Source of the DNA: Bacillota bacterium
GTDB taxonomy: Bacteria; Bacillota; Dethiobacteria; DTU022
Reading direction: 5' to 3'
NCBI GenBank assembly: GCA_012510325.1
Contig: JAAZIG010000187.1
Coordinates: forward strand, 1-5,510
Length of the DNA: 5,510 nucleotides
Shown here: positions 1-5,335 of the stretch, piece after piece
Position numbering within the stretch: the stretch's first letter is position 1
Layout: every line of letters begins with the position of its first letter
Position numbers and translations under genes: made by a program
The notes under the pieces: generated by a model
Databases searched by the model: none
Seen by the model: only the letters and a program-made list of their open reading frames with translations
Told to the model about the DNA's origin: nothing

Positions 1-1191
1 CGTCACCACGAATTCAATATCGCCCCGCGTCAGGGTCACCCCGGCCCCCTCCTGCAGCAGGGGCACGATGCGCGAGGTCGATTCATCGCGGGTGGTCGAC
101 TGCAGCGCGAGGATGGTTTTCCCCCCCGGGGCCATCGCCGCGCCGCGGATAAATCCGGCCTGCCCGCCGATGCCGCTGTAGAAAAGGGTGCCGATGGACT
201 CCGCCGTCGCCTGCCCCGTCAGGTCCACCTCGAGGGCGCTGTTTATCGCCACCATGTTTTCATGCTGCGCGATGAGCAGGGGATTATTCGTATAGTCGAT
301 CTCCTTCATTTCGATCTTCGGATGATCGTTGATCAGCCGGTAGCTTTCCTGCGAACCCATGCAGTAAGAGGCGATCGTCTTCCCCCGGTTGATCGTCTTG
401 CGGCTGTTGTCGACGACGCCGCGGACCATCAGCTCCAGGAGCCCGTCGCCGAGCAGATCCGTATGGATCCCCAGATGCTTTTTGTCGAACAGCGAGCCGA
501 GAATGGCATTGGGCACGCTGCCGTATCCGACCTGGATGGTGTCGCCGTCATCGATTATGCGGGAGACGTGTGTCCCGATGCGGGAGGCAATCTCCGGATC
601 AACCTGACCCGGCGAGTATTCCAGCAGCGGTTCGTCGTAGGGCACCAGGTAATTGATCTCATCGATATGAACAAAGCTGTCGCCGTGAACGGTGGGCATG
701 TTCTTGTTCACCTGCGCGACGATGAGGCTGGCATTTTCCAGAGCGGCCTTGACAATATCGACGCTGATCCCCAGGCTGAGATAGCCGCGGGCGTCGGGCA
801 AAGAGGTCTGTATCAAAGCGACATCGACGGGGACCTGGCGCCTGCGGAAGAGCGCCGGCAGATCGCAGAGGAAGATGGGAGTATAGTCCGCCTTCCCCCG
901 GTTGACAGCCTCACGGGTGTGGTGGCTGATAAAAAATGAGTTGTGCCGGAAATTATGTTTCAGCTTCTCGTCGGTGTAGGGAGCGACCCCCAAAGTCCAG
1001 ACCTGCAGAACCTCGGCATCAAAAAATGCTTTCGGATGGGTCTCCACATAGGCCACCAGCCGGTTGACCAGATACTGGGGCTCGCCACAGCCGGTGGAGA
1101 TAAAGATGCGATCGCCGGCGTGGATATTGCCAAAAATGTTGTCGGTAGAGGTGAATTTTTCAGGACGCTGTTTCTGCCACTGTTTTAGCAT
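1..1191 (-). CDS. Acetyl-CoA hydrolase/transferase family protein (4-hydroxybutyrate/Cat1-type CoA-transferase), C-terminus cut by window edge
   Basis: Reading down from ATG at 1191 gives 397 residues with no stop before the left edge. A GAGAGG ribosome site (1199-1204) lies 7 bases upstream of the ATG. The family moves CoA between short-chain acyl-CoA and carboxylates such as acetate, butyrate or 4-hydroxybutyrate in the cytoplasm, or hydrolyses the thioester. Visible family landmarks are NKNMPTVHGDSF (162-173), the glycine loop QVGYGSVPNA (220-229), GIHTDLLGDG (241-250), RGKTIASYCMG (269-279), YTNNP (300-304) and the C-terminal-domain signature GIGGQAGFIRGA (340-351), followed by SRIVPLL (373-379). 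The family's catalytic glutamate sits in a HSE/HTE motif; here that position is Asp245. Single-domain members are about 430-440 residues, so at least some 40 residues are missing. Some relatives carry an extra acetyltransferase domain, which cannot be judged here. The gene is divergent from tal. The family call is firm; the substrate is unknown. Confidence 0.93.
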   Translation of the reverse strand, partial: MLKQWQKQRPEKFTSTDNIFGNIHAGDRIFISTGCGEPQYLVNRLVAYVETHPKAFFDAEVLQVWTLGVAPYTDEKLKHNFRHNSFFISHHTREAVNRGKADYTPIFLCDLPALFRRRQVPVDVALIQTSLPDARGYLSLGISVDIVKAALENASLIVAQVNKNMPTVHGDSFVHIDEINYLVPYDEPLLEYSPGQVDPEIASRIGTHVSRIIDDGDTIQVGYGSVPNAILGSLFDKKHLGIHTDLLGDGLLELMVRGVVDNSRKTINRGKTIASYCMGSQESYRLINDHPKIEMKEIDYTNNPLLIAQHENMVAINSALEVDLTGQATAESIGTLFYSGIGGQAGFIRGAAMAPGGKTILALQSTTRDESTSRIVPLLQEGAGVTLTRGDIEFVVT

Positions 1192-1466
1192 GTTCTCGCC
1201 TCTCGTCTTGATTGGTTGTATTTAGTGTGCCGCGATTGCGCCGCGCTATTTACAACAATAACCGCCTACTTCCTAACTTCGCTACCGGCCTCCTAATACC
1301 TGCCTGCAAAGAGGGCAGCGCCGCGCGCCGTACGACAGGATCCCCCCCCCTTCTACAAACACCTTCACCAGATTTTAAGAATAAGCAGGAAATATCTTTT
1401 ATTGGAGAGAAAAGATATAGGCAGCGGTGAAAACAGCTCAACAATGAAGAGGCAGGAGTGAACAAG
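1192..1466. promoter_or_regulatory. Divergent control region between the CoA-transferase and transaldolase genes
   Basis: These 275 bases must carry the promoters of both divergent genes, although no hexamer pair matches the sigma-70 consensus well enough to name. They contain a C9 homopolymer (1342-1350), two TCCTAA direct repeats 20 bases apart (1271-1276 and 1291-1296, about two helical turns), and a perfect 9-bp inverted repeat close to tal (listed separately). The TCCTAA pair could be regulator half-sites, but this is inference from spacing alone. No coding frame here resembles a known protein. Confidence 0.5.
1392..1418. repeat. Perfect 9-bp inverted repeat in the tal leader
   Basis: ATATCTTTT (1392-1400) and AAAAGATAT (1410-1418) are exact reverse complements around the 9-base loop ATTGGAGAG. 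The element ends 48 bases before the tal ATG. It is AT-rich and has no following T-run, so it is more like an operator or an mRNA leader hairpin than a terminator. The loop exposes GGAGAG, a Shine-Dalgarno-like string, but no substantial reading frame starts downstream of it. The function is unknown. Confidence 0.45.
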
Positions 1467-2114
1467 ATGAAGCTATTTTTGGATACGGCAAACCTGGCAG
1501 AGATCCGCCAGGCGGCCGCTTGGGGGGTAATCTGCGGGGTGACCACGAACCCTTCGCTGGCGGCGCGGGAAAAAGAGGAATTTTCGGCGATCCTGCCGCA
1601 GATCTGCGACCTCGTTGACGGCCCCGTCAGCGCAGAGGTGCTCGCCCAGGATTATGAAGGGATGGTCACAGAAGCCCGTCAGCTGGCGGCGATCCACAAA
1701 AACGTCAATATCAAGATCCCCATCACCCCGGAAGGGATGCAGGCGGTGAAAACCCTCGCCGGTGAAGGGATCAAGACGAACGTGACCCTGGTCTTCTCCG
1801 CCAATCAAGCCCTGCTGGCCGCACGGGCCGGGGCTGCCTTTGTCAGCCCCTTCATCGGGCGGCTCGATGATATCGGCCATAACGGCGTCGAGTTGGTCGA
1901 AGAGATCGTCGCTCTTTTTAAGATTCACGGCATCGACACCGAGGTAATCGCAGCGAGTATCCGCCATACCGCCCATGTGCCCGCAGTGGCCCTGGCCGGC
2001 GCCCACATTGGCACCATTCCCTTCAAGGTGCTGCGTCAGATGTTCAACCATCCGCTGACCGACAGCGGCATTGAACGCTTCCTCGCCGACTGGCAAAAAG
2101 CGCTCAAAGGCTAA
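1467..2114 (+). CDS. tal: Transaldolase (small TalC/FSA-like family)
   Basis: The 215-residue protein is a typical length for the small bacterial transaldolase family. Transaldolase moves a dihydroxyacetone unit between sedoheptulose-7-phosphate and glyceraldehyde-3-phosphate in the non-oxidative pentose phosphate pathway. Landmarks are LDTANLAEI (5-13), GVTTNPSL (24-31), the Schiff-base lysine Lys83 in NIKIPIT, the strand TNVTLVFS (104-111), SPFIGRLDD (127-135) and AASIR (162-166). Two residues separate true transaldolases from fructose-6-phosphate aldolases. Here Glu57 replaces the aldolase Gln, and Phe129 replaces the aldolase Tyr, so transaldolase is favoured. The ATG at 1467 is chosen because AGGAG (1454-1458) stands 8 bases upstream and the protein then begins MKLFLDTA like its relatives. 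An in-frame GTG at 1458 would add three residues but overlaps that ribosome site. The gene is monocistronic by context. Confidence 0.96.
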   Translation: MKLFLDTANLAEIRQAAAWGVICGVTTNPSLAAREKEEFSAILPQICDLVDGPVSAEVLAQDYEGMVTEARQLAAIHKNVNIKIPITPEGMQAVKTLAGEGIKTNVTLVFSANQALLAARAGAAFVSPFIGRLDDIGHNGVELVEEIVALFKIHGIDTEVIAASIRHTAHVPAVALAGAHIGTIPFKVLRQMFNHPLTDSGIERFLADWQKALKG

Positions 2115-2127
2115 AGCTGATTGAAGA

Positions 2128-2154
2128 AACCCCTCTCCCCGCCGGAGAGGGGTT
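2128..2154. terminator. GC-rich hairpin, probable shared terminator for convergent genes
   Basis: AACCCCTCTCC (2128-2138) pairs perfectly with GGAGAGGGGTT (2144-2154) over 11 bp with the 5-base loop CCGCC. It begins 13 bases after the tal stop. On the plus strand the stem is followed by only TT within the stem and then CTG, a poor U-tract. On the minus strand it is followed by TTTCTTC, which is somewhat better. It could therefore end transcripts arriving from both tal and the minus-strand MscS gene. Confidence 0.5.
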
Positions 2155-2161
2155 CTGCCGT

Positions 2162-2190
2162 GGGACAACAGGGACGTACCTTCCTGTCCC
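2162..2190. repeat. REP-like hairpin with GGGAC/GTCCC arms
   Basis: GGGACA (2162-2167) can pair with TGTCCC (2185-2190), and a second GGGAC (2171-2175) competes for the same right arm. The 12-mer ACAACAGGGACG occurs at 2165-2176 and again at 2201-2212, and ACAGGGACG recurs at 2601-2609 at the head of repeat copy B. The nested palindromic layout resembles intergenic REP elements mobilised by REP-associated tyrosine transposases, but no such transposase is in the window. The assignment to that class is inference. Confidence 0.4.
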
Positions 2191-2223
2191 ACTTTCCGGA
2201 ACAACAGGGACGAGTACACCGCG

Positions 2224-2332
2224 GGGACGGATCTCCTGGCACATTTTCTCCGAACAGCTCCTGCGGGCTACACCCCGGAAATAGCAAAAGGGGTGCCCCA
2301 GATCAGATCCTTCGCTATGCTCAGGATGACAA
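2224..2332 (+). repeat. Dispersed repeat, copy A (full length)
   Basis: This 109-base unit starts GGGACGGATCTCCTGG and aligns with copy B. The first 67 bases (2224-2290) match at 59 positions. Then comes an unrelated spacer of 11 bases (10 in copy B), and then 31 bases (2302-2332) identical in copies A, B and C. That last block contains the imperfect palindrome ATCCTTCGC-TAT-GCTCAGGAT. The string AATAGCAAAAG (2280-2290) precedes the spacer in all three copies. Confidence 0.85.
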
Positions 2333-2462
2333 ATAATTACATCCCGTGGGATATAACACTTCGGATGTACTGCAGGAACGGTTCTGCTGAATCATTTTTA
2401 CCCACAGGGGTGGCTCAAGCGGTGCACTTCCACCCGGGTATTTATTGCCACCCGGAGCGTTT

Positions 2463-2488
2463 GTCACCCTGAGCAGAGCGAAGGGTCT
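2463..2488 (-). repeat. Dispersed repeat core, copy D (inverted, diverged)
   Basis: These 26 bases match the reverse complement of the repeat core (the AGATCC...GATGAC block of copies A-C) at 23 positions. Together with copy C it forms an inverted pair with 70 bases between the two cores. It lacks the AATAGCAAAAG block and the longer left part, so it is a fragment or a separate older insertion of the core alone. Confidence 0.6.
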
Positions 2489-2528
2489 AAGACATTACTA
2501 TCGGTTCATTAACACAACGGCGGGTTGT

Positions 2529-2585
2529 CGGGAATAGCAAAAGAGGTATCCCGGATCAGATCCTTCGCTATGCTCAGGATGACAA
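2529..2585 (+). repeat. Dispersed repeat, copy C (short)
   Basis: This copy carries AATAGCAAAAG (2533-2543), an 11-base variable spacer and the 31-base core (2555-2585), which is identical to copies A and B. It lacks the 50-odd bases that form the left part of A and B. The repeat therefore has a core-plus-AATAGC module that can exist without the left module. Confidence 0.8.
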
Positions 2586-2603
2586 AAATACCCATGAGCC
2601 ACA

Positions 2604-2711
2604 GGGACGGATCTCCTGGCCCATTTTCTCCGGGCAAACCCTGCGGGCGACGCCCCGGAAATAGCAAAAGGGATTCACAAATCAGATCCTTCGCTATGCT
2701 CAGGATGACAA
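2604..2711 (+). repeat. Dispersed repeat, copy B (full length)
   Basis: This is the second full copy, offset 380 bases from copy A. Its left part folds better than that of A: CCGGG (2630-2634) pairs with CCCGG (2654-2658), enclosing the small hairpin GGGC-GAC-GCCC (2645-2655). The 31-base core occupies 2681-2711. The copy ends 26 bases before the stop codon of the MscS-family gene, so it lies in that gene's 3' untranslated region in antisense orientation. Confidence 0.85.
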
Positions 2712-2737
2712 GAAATTCCATGAACCAGGGGACGGAG

Positions 2738-3811
2738 CTAGGGGTGCTCCTCCTGTTCGCCGGCCAGATGGATGCTGTGGGCAGGGAGGGCCAGGGAGAC
2801 GCCCTCTTCTTCGAGAATCTCCATGATCTTTAAGTTGATCGCTTCTCTGGCAGCAAGAAATTCGGCGTAAACAGTGGTTCTCGTAAAGAAGTAAACCACT
2901 ACCTCCAGACTGCTCTCACCGAACTCCACCAGATGAACCAAAATGGTCTCGGGATGAACCGCAGGGTCTGTCTGCAACATCTTCCGGATCCGCTCAGTGG
3001 AGCGCGCCAGCTTCTCCCGGGGAGTGGAAAGGGCTACTTTCAGGTTAAAGGAGACCCGGCGTTTCCCCATGCGGCTCCAGTTGGTCACCGCTTCGTTGGC
3101 CAGAATAGCATTGGGCACGGTCACCAGCGCCTGGGCAAAGGTTCTGATCCTGGTGCTACGGAAAGAGACCCGCTCAACGGTTCCCTCCACCTCCGGCGTC
3201 GAGATCCAGTCGCCCACGGAAAAGGGCTTGTCGGCGATGATGACAATACCGGCGAAGATATTGGCCAGGGCATCCTTCGCCGCCAGCGCCACCGCCAGTC
3301 CGCCGAGGCCGAGGCCGGCGATAAAACCGTTGATATCGTACCCCAGCTGCTGCACGATCATGATCACCGCCAGAGCAACGATGATCGCCTTAATCGCCTT
3401 GATCAGAAAATCCGCGAGCAGGGGATCGAGTCCGATATTTTGACCGATCACCTTAAAGGGCCTGCTTTCAGTGAGATTATAGAGGGCCCAGGCCGCAAAG
3501 AGCACCACGAGAATGCGGAACAAAATGATGAGATAAAGAGACCACGGGGGCGGAAGCAGCCAGATGTTCAGAGCGATATAGATCCCCAGAACCGGGATAA
3601 AGCTCTTCAGAGGTGGTTCAAGAGCCAGAAAGAAGCTGATATCGATTGCGGTTTTCTTTCGTGAAGCGATCTTCGAAGCCAGACCGAAGACGAAGCGGGT
3701 GAGAAAACCCCGGAGCAGCAAAAAGAGCAAAAATACCGCCAGCGCCGCCACCGGGCGGGCCAGGCCGGTTTGAGCGGCTGCCGCCAGCAGCCAGGTTTTG
3801 ATCTCCCCCAC
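2738..3811 (-). CDS. MscS-family mechanosensitive ion channel
   Basis: This 357-residue inner-membrane protein opens under membrane tension to release solutes on hypo-osmotic shock. The start is GTG at 3811, with AAGGAGG (3821-3827) 9 bases upstream. Hydrophobic helices lie at about 20-45, 68-86, 91-112 and 132-156. The glycine/alanine-rich pore helix (about 160-193) reads GLGLGGLAVALAAKDALANI and ends FAGIVII. The beta domain follows with PFSVGDWI (196-203), EGTVERVSFRSTRIRT (209-224), VPNAILANEAVTNWSR (232-247), and then the mixed C-terminal domain. E. coli MscS has 286 residues and three helices, so this protein has an N-terminal extension with extra helices. Asp180 stands where E. coli MscS has the hinge Gly113, as in many other family members with an AKD motif, while the later glycine (Gly188) is kept. 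The upstream 138-base gap holds an imperfect hairpin (3883-3904) and no promoter I can name. The family is certain; no exact subtype is claimed. Confidence 0.95.
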   Translation of the reverse strand: MGEIKTWLLAAAAQTGLARPVAALAVFLLFLLLRGFLTRFVFGLASKIASRKKTAIDISFFLALEPPLKSFIPVLGIYIALNIWLLPPPWSLYLIILFRILVVLFAAWALYNLTESRPFKVIGQNIGLDPLLADFLIKAIKAIIVALAVIMIVQQLGYDINGFIAGLGLGGLAVALAAKDALANIFAGIVIIADKPFSVGDWISTPEVEGTVERVSFRSTRIRTFAQALVTVPNAILANEAVTNWSRMGKRRVSFNLKVALSTPREKLARSTERIRKMLQTDPAVHPETILVHLVEFGESSLEVVVYFFTRTTVYAEFLAAREAINLKIMEILEEEGVSLALPAHSIHLAGEQEEHP

Positions 3812-3949
3812 GCCCGTGCACCTCCTTTTGCCTGTCCGTTACGCAATAACCATTTAAAGAATGTGAAGTTTCTCTTCCACTGCCAGGAGGTAATCCCCTT
3901 CTGGAAAACTCACAGTAATTTTACACTAACCTGATCACCCCGTGCCAGA

Positions 3950-4786
3950 TTACAGGTGGCGCCTTTCATAGCCTACATAGTCACTGGTCAGATCAAATTT
4001 CACGTTACCATTTACCGAGAAGATAAATCTCATCTTGGCATTATTTGTTTCATCCAGCGGTTCTACCATGTTGCCGTTTGACGCTGAAACAAGTTGATGG
4101 AAATCGCCAAAATCAAGTATCTCCACAGCAATATGTTTGTTAAATTGTCTAAGTTCGATGCGGGTATCTGTCAATCTCGTTAATGCGCCCAAGTATGTAG
4201 ACAAACGATGTTCCTTGCCCTCAATGTTAATCAGACAAATGCTCCCCCTCACGGGAATCCCGAGAATGGGGACAGAGGCTATCGATAACATAATCGCCAC
4301 ATCTGTATTTTTAAAGTTGTTACACTGAACCCAGAGATGTTTTGCCGGGAATTGGGTTCCGCTATCTTTTTCATGGTAGCCGACACCGCCGTTGAGGTCA
4401 TATTCTTCACCCTCTATAGTAATGCTTCCCTCAAGGTCATGCCTGATGCTGATGATTTCGTGGCGGCACTCAAGAGGAAGGTACTTTAAATAACCCATAA
4501 AAGCATAGTTGAGCGGCGTTGTATTTGTATATTTTACCTGGCCACTTATCCCGGGGAGATTGACTTTGATGCCGTCGTTGGTAAATACGCTGTCACCGAT
4601 GGAGATTACCTCTCCCATCTGCCCTTCTGGAAATCTGAACAAAAATGTTTTTTTGTCTGTTATGACTTGTATGTTTCCACCCTCTTCGGAGATGCCCGGT
4701 ATAAATGCCACCGTCTTGCCCTTGTGAAAGTGCTTAAAAAAGTGACCCTCGAACCATTTACGAGGGCTTTTGCTTTTCTTGTTCAT
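3950..4786 (-). CDS. Tocopherol cyclase-family-like protein of unknown function
   Basis: The 278-residue soluble protein has no signal peptide or membrane segment. From memory it matches the bacterial branch of the tocopherol cyclase-like family (Pfam TocC type). The matching blocks are WFEGHFFKH (11-19) with KTVAFIPGIS (24-33), LRFP-like FLFRFPEG (48-55), MGYLKYLPLECRHEIISIRHDLEG (97-120), GGVGYHEKDSG (133-143), LWVQCNNF (151-158) and GSICLINIEGKEHRLSTYLGA (181-201). The usual block after GGxGY is EKDWG; here the Trp is Ser142. Plant tocopherol cyclase closes the chromanol ring, but no tocopherol pathway gene is visible here and bacterial members have no established reaction, so the activity is open. 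The start ATG at 4786 has only a weak, distant AAGGGG (4799-4804). Sampled 60-base rows have 23/60 and 24/60 G+C, against 36/60 in the MscS gene, which suggests transfer. The length is near the family norm. Confidence 0.82.
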   Translation of the reverse strand: MNKKSKSPRKWFEGHFFKHFHKGKTVAFIPGISEEGGNIQVITDKKTFLFRFPEGQMGEVISIGDSVFTNDGIKVNLPGISGQVKYTNTTPLNYAFMGYLKYLPLECRHEIISIRHDLEGSITIEGEEYDLNGGVGYHEKDSGTQFPAKHLWVQCNNFKNTDVAIMLSIASVPILGIPVRGSICLINIEGKEHRLSTYLGALTRLTDTRIELRQFNKHIAVEILDFGDFHQLVSASNGNMVEPLDETNNAKMRFIFSVNGNVKFDLTSDYVGYERRHL

Positions 4787-4994
4787 AGTTTAGTGCAACC
4801 CCTTGTATTTGCAGTGCTTCCTGAAAAGCCTAAAGATCTGTAAGGTAAGCTTGTTCTCTGTTTTTTGGAGATCGCGGTACCATAATCAATCTGCACCCAG
4901 TGGGCTCACTTGCAAGCTTCATCGCTGGAGACTTTATGCACTGTCGCCGTTGCTGTCAGAAGGTCTAACGCTTCGGAGCCCCCCCATTGCAGAC

Positions 4995-5023
4995 ATGGTA
5001 TTCCATCTCCTTGGGTTTTGCAA
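4995..5023 (-). promoter_or_regulatory. Weak sigma-70-like promoter candidate upstream of the cyclase-like gene
   Basis: On the minus strand TTGCAA (5018-5023) and TACCAT (4995-5000) are separated by exactly 17 bases, each matching 4 of 6 consensus positions. It would leave a leader of about 200 bases before the cyclase-like ATG at 4786. Pairs of this quality occur by chance, so this is only a candidate. Confidence 0.2.
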
Positions 5024-5132
5024 GCAAATTTTCCCGGTTTTTGCAATCATTGTGATTACAAGTTTAATGCCACCCTTATTCTGGCTTGTCTGCCGGGTCG
5101 TTTCCAAGCATTCTTTTGATAACAACTAACAA

Positions 5133-5172
5133 CTGATCGCGCCGACAATGCCTAGCGCGATCAGCCATTTTT
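5133..5172 (+). terminator. Perfect 10-bp hairpin followed by T5: intrinsic terminator-like
   Basis: CTGATCGCGC (5133-5142) pairs perfectly with GCGCGATCAG (5155-5164) around a 12-base loop, followed by CCA and TTTTT (5168-5172). This is a good intrinsic terminator for a plus-strand transcript, yet no convincing plus-strand gene precedes it. On the minus strand the stem is followed by TTGTTAGTTGTT, T-rich but broken, so some activity in that direction is also possible. Confidence 0.5.
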
Positions 5173-5254
5173 AATCGAAGGATTTTATAATCGTATTCAG
5201 CGGAATTCTGCTCTCGGATATTCTGCCTCCAAAGAAATTTAAATAAAGGTGGTT

Positions 5255-5296
5255 TAATAAAACAAAAATAAAAGTAACGGCATGATAAACAAGCCG
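5255..5296 (-). terminator. Probable intrinsic terminator of the acyl-CoA ligase gene
   Basis: On the minus strand CGGC-T-TG and CA-T-GCCG (5278-5296) form a 6-bp stem with one T-T mismatch and the 5-base loop TTTAT. The stem is followed, after GTTAC-type bases, by a long T-rich stretch (TTTTATTTTTGTTTT within 5257-5273). It lies about 40 bases beyond the ligase stop codon, the position expected for its terminator. Confidence 0.45.
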
Positions 5297-5335
5297 ATTT
5301 GGACCCGCCGAACCGGGGCAAGCAGCCATCCCGTT

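Larger units (their letters stand above)
2115..2737. other. Gene-free repeat-rich region between convergent genes
   Basis: These 623 bases lie between the stop codons of tal (plus) and the MscS-family gene (minus). They contain a terminator-like hairpin, a REP-like hairpin, three direct copies and one inverted copy of a dispersed repeat (all listed separately), and 130 bases (2333-2462) in which I see nothing beyond two CCACCCGG strings (2430-2437 and 2446-2453). The short open frames here run through the repeats and give the low-information peptides typical of repeat translations, so I call no gene. Confidence 0.75.
4787..5335. other. 549 bases without a convincing gene
   Basis: This stretch separates the cyclase-like gene from the acyl-CoA ligase end. 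It holds two terminator-like hairpins and one promoter-like hexamer pair (listed separately). The longest open frame (4803-5129, plus, TTG start, 108 codons) has no ribosome site and no recognisable domain. The minus-strand frames are 63 to 81 codons and equally unrecognisable. A 20-codon minus frame (4934-4996) has a good AAGGAG, but I do not call it a gene. The stretch may contain an untranslated leader, a small RNA or relics of an inserted element. Confidence 0.6.

Noticed and set aside
262..939. 225-codon plus-strand open frame
   Set aside because: It lies wholly antisense to the well-supported CoA-transferase and has no recognisable domain.
1473..2219. 248-codon minus-strand open frame over tal
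   Set aside because: It is antisense to transaldolase, whose motifs and ribosome site are clear; the frame is a GC-rich shadow.
2224..2711. CRISPR array
   Set aside because: Three copies are unevenly spaced (253 and 126 bases between cores), the repeats are long, composite and partly inverted, and there are no spacers of uniform size or cas genes.
2525..2833. 102-codon plus-strand frame crossing the repeats
   Set aside because: Most of it is translated repeat sequence, and it runs into the antisense of the MscS gene end.
2933..3664. 243-codon plus-strand open frame over the MscS gene
   Set aside because: It is rich in Gly, Arg, His and Asp, has no domain, and is antisense to a clear channel gene.
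3883..3904. Imperfect hairpin (CCAG...CTGG) between the cyclase-like and MscS genes
   Set aside because: The stem has a mismatch and no T-run on either strand, so it is not supported as a terminator or riboswitch.
4963..4971. Possible integron attC end (GTCTAACGC fits RYYYAAC)
   Set aside because: No matching GTTRRRY box follows within the usual 50-150 bases, so the paired attC structure is absent.
4803..5129. 108-codon plus-strand frame ending just before a terminator-like hairpin
   Set aside because: It has a TTG start, no ribosome site, cysteine/proline-rich low-information content and no family; kept only as a possible transcript.
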